Of a stretch of DNA of 64,000 nt, positions 61,049-64,000 are shown in pieces (within the stretch, counting starts at the first letter, position 1; each line of letters opens with the position of its first letter). The position numbers were made by a program, and so were the translations under genes. Source of the stretch: Akkermansiaceae bacterium. Lineage in GTDB: Bacteria; Verrucomicrobiota; Verrucomicrobiia; Verrucomicrobiales; Akkermansiaceae. The DNA is taken from NCBI GenBank assembly GCA_013041925.1, contig JABDRB010000013.1, forward strand, positions 248,001 to 312,000. Direction: 5' to 3'. The notes under the pieces were generated by a model. The model was not told where the DNA came from, made no database searches, and saw only the letters and a list, made by a program, of their open reading frames with translations.

Positions 61049-61891
61049 ATGCCCAAATCTGCCAATCAACAACGCCTCCTCTACTGCTTTGTCGCCGCTG
61101 CCTGCATCACCCTCTTGGGTATCGCAACCCTCGGCTATTTGCGCAGCAAAAATGATCGGAGTGTCCCCGTCAAATCATTGGATTCTTGGCAAGTCGCAGA
61201 TGCCCCGCTCGGCTTCCCTCTCCCATCGCCTAGTGAAACCACCGCCCCATTCGACCCTCGTTTCATCCAACTCACCGCCTTCGAGCGAGCCACCATCCCC
61301 ACCGCTACCCGTATGGCTCCTCCCATGGGGACGGAAGCCGCGGGCCTCACCTATAATGCCCAACCCTTCTGGAGCCTCAACACACAGCGCGGAGGGCACC
61401 ACACAGGTGACGACATCAACGGCATCGGCGGCATGAACACCGATCTGGATGACCCCGTCTACGCCATTGCCAACGGACTCGTCGTCTACCGAGGCCAACC
61501 TTCTCCTGGCTGGGGAAAAACCCTCATCCTCGCCCACCGCACCCCTCAGGGCCAAATTCTGCTTTCGATGTATTCCCACCTCCACCAAAATAACTCCCCC
61601 TATGGCGACCTCGTCCACCTCGGAGAAACCATTGGCACGGTGGGCACAGCCAACCTCAACTACCTCGCGCACCTCCACCTCGAAATGCGCGACAGCACAG
61701 GCATCTATATCGGCCCTGGCTATAACGCCCATCAAGGCGAGTGGATGAACGCTGCGGAAACCATCAAATCTCACACGAGTTCAAATCCAACCCATATCCA
61801 CCCATCCCCACTCTCCATCATTTTATCAGAACGTCTCAAATTGAAAAATGAACGCCTCTCCATAAAAAATCAATCCGATGTCACAAAATAG
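61049..61891 (+). CDS. M23-family metallopeptidase (LytM-type)
   Basis: Zinc endopeptidase expected to cut peptidoglycan cross-links. The 280-residue protein has an N-terminal membrane segment (about residues 9-29) and the M23 domain (about 105-235). Zinc ligands fit H118 and D122 in HTGDD and H210 in HLHLEM, with H208 as catalytic histidine. PVYAIANGLVVYRGQPSPGWGKTLILAH and YSHLHQNNSPYGDLVHLGETIGTVGTANL are typical M23 strands. An about 45-residue basic tail ends the protein. It is almost continuous with the OmpA-type gene, suggesting a wall-binding and wall-cutting pair. Confidence 0.92.
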   Translation: MPKSANQQRLLYCFVAAACITLLGIATLGYLRSKNDRSVPVKSLDSWQVADAPLGFPLPSPSETTAPFDPRFIQLTAFERATIPTATRMAPPMGTEAAGLTYNAQPFWSLNTQRGGHHTGDDINGIGGMNTDLDDPVYAIANGLVVYRGQPSPGWGKTLILAHRTPQGQILLSMYSHLHQNNSPYGDLVHLGETIGTVGTANLNYLAHLHLEMRDSTGIYIGPGYNAHQGEWMNAAETIKSHTSSNPTHIHPSPLSIILSERLKLKNERLSIKNQSDVTK

Positions 61892-62105
61892 AGTATCATA
61901 TTCAAGTGCTGATGCACACCTCCCACCTCCAGTTACTCAAACACCGCGAGAGACCCCGATCAAAACACATTGCGAACTAAGCATCTTCCCGTGGATTACC
62001 TCAGATAGTTAATATGCCTTAAAATTATGCTTCCACCGAGGCTTTCTCTGAATTAAACCTAAAACCGTCACTCAGCCTGCCCTGAAAAGCCGACCACCTC
62101 ACACT

Positions 62106-64000
62106 ATGAGTAGCGATACCGATCCCACAGATTTCACACCACCAGAATTGGAGGAAATCGCCGACCTCCTTCCCTCGTATGAAATACTCTCATTCATCGC
62201 CAAAGGAGGCATGGGTGCCGTCTACATGGCACGTCAAAAATCGCTCGATCGAATCGTCGCCATCAAAATCCTGCCACGTCACTTCGGCGAAGACCCCGAT
62301 TTTAGAAATTCCTTCGAAACTGAAGCGAAGAGCATGGCAAAGCTCAACCACCCCAACCTCATCGGCATCTATGATTTTGGTCAAATCGATGGCCTTCTCT
62401 ACATCATCATCGAAATGGTTCATGGGAAATCCCTCTACCACTCCGCCTATGAAAAAATCATCGACCCCATGGAGGCGGCGCGGATCGTCATAGAAATTTG
62501 CAATGGCCTCGCACACGCGCACAAACACGGCATTCTCCACCGTGACATCAAACCAGCCAACATCCTACTCGACCCCAGTGCCTCCCCAAAAATCGGAGAC
62601 TTTGGACTCGCGCGCGCGGTTGGTGACCATGAATCGGACTCTGCCTTTGGAACTCCAGGATACACCGCACCAGAAGTCGTCCACGACCCCTCTGCCGTAG
62701 ATGAAAGCACCGATGTCTACTCCGTGGGCGCTATCCTCTATCAACTTCTCACCAGTAAACTTCCCGACGAAAATTACATCCCGGCCGCCACCCTTGTGCA
62801 TTGCGATTTCAGATTCGACCAAATCATCAAAAAGGCGATGAACCCGTCACCCAGCATGCGCTACCGTGATGCCCAAGAGATGGCAGACGCCATCAACAAA
62901 ATCGTCAACTCCCATTCCCCCGCCCGCTCGACATTAATCCAAGCCGCTCCCAAATCCGCTTCATCCATCGCGCGAGCACCCATCACCCCGACTCGCAAGT
63001 TAGCTCACGATCCAACAACACGCTCACTCAACACCAGCATAACCCCACAGAATAAAGCCACTGGTTCACCTAAACTCGCTCACAACCCAACAACAGGTTC
63101 ACTCAATACCAACCTCAGAGCGAGAACTCCCTCTCCCCAAGTCAAAACAGACGCCAACGCACCCTTCGTGCGTAATATCATCGTCATTATCGTCCTGCTC
63201 GCCGCGATCGCCATCGCGTGGGAAGGCTTGAAGGTTGTCCGGGCCAACCGTGCCGAAGAAGATGAAAAAACAGCCATCGCCAACAAAGAGAAAGCGCTGA
63301 AGGATGCTGCCGAAAAAAGAAGAAAAGCAGAGGCCCGCCAAGCCAAGAATCAAAAAAACCGCACCCCTCCTCCCAAACGCCACCCCGAAGTTCAAACACC
63401 CCGCGAATCACTCTCGCAACTTCGTCCGTTACTCATCTCCGGTTCGCGAAACAGAATGCCCAAAGGCACCATCACGCTCGGGGGGCACGCACGCCTCTAT
63501 ATCGATAAGTCAATGACATGGCACCAAGCCCGTGCCTTTTGCGAAAACCACGGCGGCCACCTCTCTATCCTCCGCGATGCCTCCGACCTCCAATGGCTCA
63601 GCGAAAATTTGGAATCTGACCAAGTCGTCTGGCTTGGCGCCGGTAGTGCCGGCAACGGAAGTTGGAGCTGGATTGACGGAACCCCTTGGAACCAAAAAAT
63701 CCGTAACACCTCCAAAGCATCCTACGTCAGTGTCGATGATACAGGTGTCCTCAACCCTCAACCCGCTCAAACCAGAAATGGCTTCTTCATCGAATGGAAT
63801 ATGGACGGCAGTACCCCTGCCTCTCTCATCAACCAACTCAAACGCTGTGCGGACTCCATGTCCAGCGAGCAACCACAGTTCCCTGCAGGAACCACCTCCT
63901 ACGATAACCGTCACTACCTCATCATCGAGCAATCTGGCGATTGGCAAGCCGCCTATGACCTAGCTACTCTGGCAGGAGGCACCCTAGCCACGCCTTCCAA
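62106..64000 (+). CDS. Transmembrane Ser/Thr protein kinase with C-type-lectin ectodomain, 3'-truncated
   Basis: Open to the window end; 631 codons visible. The cytoplasmic kinase domain (about residues 25-270) is complete: glycine loop AKGGMGAVY (33-41), ATP lysine K54, HRDIKPANILL with D147, DFGLAR (165-170) and GTPGYTAPE (182-190). A disordered linker contains a near-repeat (KLAHDPTTRSLNT at 298-310, KLAHNPTTGSLNT at 323-335). A membrane segment (357-373) and charged coiled coil (about 382-415) follow, then a C-type-lectin-like domain (about 455-565; MTWHQARAFCENHGGHLSIL, VVWLGAGSAGNGSWSWIDGTPW, FFIEWN) lacking the usual disulphide cysteines. A second lectin-like start (WQAAYDLATLAGGTLATPS, from about 613) runs off the window. 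Confidence 0.9.
   Translation, partial: MSSDTDPTDFTPPELEEIADLLPSYEILSFIAKGGMGAVYMARQKSLDRIVAIKILPRHFGEDPDFRNSFETEAKSMAKLNHPNLIGIYDFGQIDGLLYIIIEMVHGKSLYHSAYEKIIDPMEAARIVIEICNGLAHAHKHGILHRDIKPANILLDPSASPKIGDFGLARAVGDHESDSAFGTPGYTAPEVVHDPSAVDESTDVYSVGAILYQLLTSKLPDENYIPAATLVHCDFRFDQIIKKAMNPSPSMRYRDAQEMADAINKIVNSHSPARSTLIQAAPKSASSIARAPITPTRKLAHDPTTRSLNTSITPQNKATGSPKLAHNPTTGSLNTNLRARTPSPQVKTDANAPFVRNIIVIIVLLAAIAIAWEGLKVVRANRAEEDEKTAIANKEKALKDAAEKRRKAEARQAKNQKNRTPPPKRHPEVQTPRESLSQLRPLLISGSRNRMPKGTITLGGHARLYIDKSMTWHQARAFCENHGGHLSILRDASDLQWLSENLESDQVVWLGAGSAGNGSWSWIDGTPWNQKIRNTSKASYVSVDDTGVLNPQPAQTRNGFFIEWNMDGSTPASLINQLKRCADSMSSEQPQFPAGTTSYDNRHYLIIEQSGDWQAAYDLATLAGGTLATPS

Overview
The window looks like a chromosomal segment of a Verrucomicrobiota bacterium, probably near the Akkermansiaceae/Rubritaleaceae/Verrucomicrobiaceae. 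Family-level clues are an Amuc_1098-type secretin, two TIGR02597-like surface proteins, a PEP-CTERM protein, an HzsA-related multihaem protein, tandem bactofilins, and a palindrome upstream of lexA that fits the verrucomicrobial LexA motif. It is Gram-negative in character (LptD-like protein, secretin, OmpA-type protein). Start sites often lack a clear Shine-Dalgarno sequence. I see no insertion sequence, phage module or CRISPR array.

Layout. 0-8.4 kb: a metallo-beta-lactamase-fold hydrolase cut by the window edge, a YqjD/YqjE/YqjK-like stress-membrane trio, an LptD-like outer-membrane protein, a nitroreductase, a stand-alone Wzz-like protein, mtnP, and two divergent L,D-transpeptidases of different families. 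8.4-12 kb: AT-richer secreted proteins (two TIGR02597-like paralogues around a PEP-CTERM protein) plus tRNA-Ser(CGA). 12-18.3 kb: a PfkB kinase, thiE, a YfgM-like protein, two bactofilins (one with zinc ribbons), nadA and aroB. 18.3-32.3 kb: translation and stress genes (pheS, hslO, hsp20, rplT, rpmI, asnS), fabV, tlyA, maf, lexA, the glycolytic set gapA-pgk-tpiA, a DEAD-box RNA helicase and a DUF2288 protein.

32.4-49 kb: tRNA-Asp, fabD, an AT-richer segment with the HzsA-like cytochrome, tRNA-Ser(TGA), a plsY-gpsA-TPR-tcdA-rodZ-like run, a HAD phosphatase, thrS-infC (infC apparently starting at AUA), a peroxiredoxin-menH-menB run, and nuoB-nuoC separated from the other complex I genes.

49-64 kb is the most distinctive part. 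Nine co-directional genes encode a secretin, an AsmA-like inner-membrane protein, an uncharacterised secreted protein made of NTF2-like repeats, a MoxR ATPase, a DUF58 protein, a TgpA-like transglutaminase, an OmpA-type peptidoglycan-binding protein, an M23 peptidase, and a transmembrane Ser/Thr kinase with an extracytoplasmic C-type-lectin domain that runs off the window. The MoxR-DUF58-transglutaminase core is known; its coupling to a secretin, wall-binding and wall-cutting proteins and a lectin kinase suggests an undescribed envelope assembly or remodelling system. That functional reading is inference from gene order.
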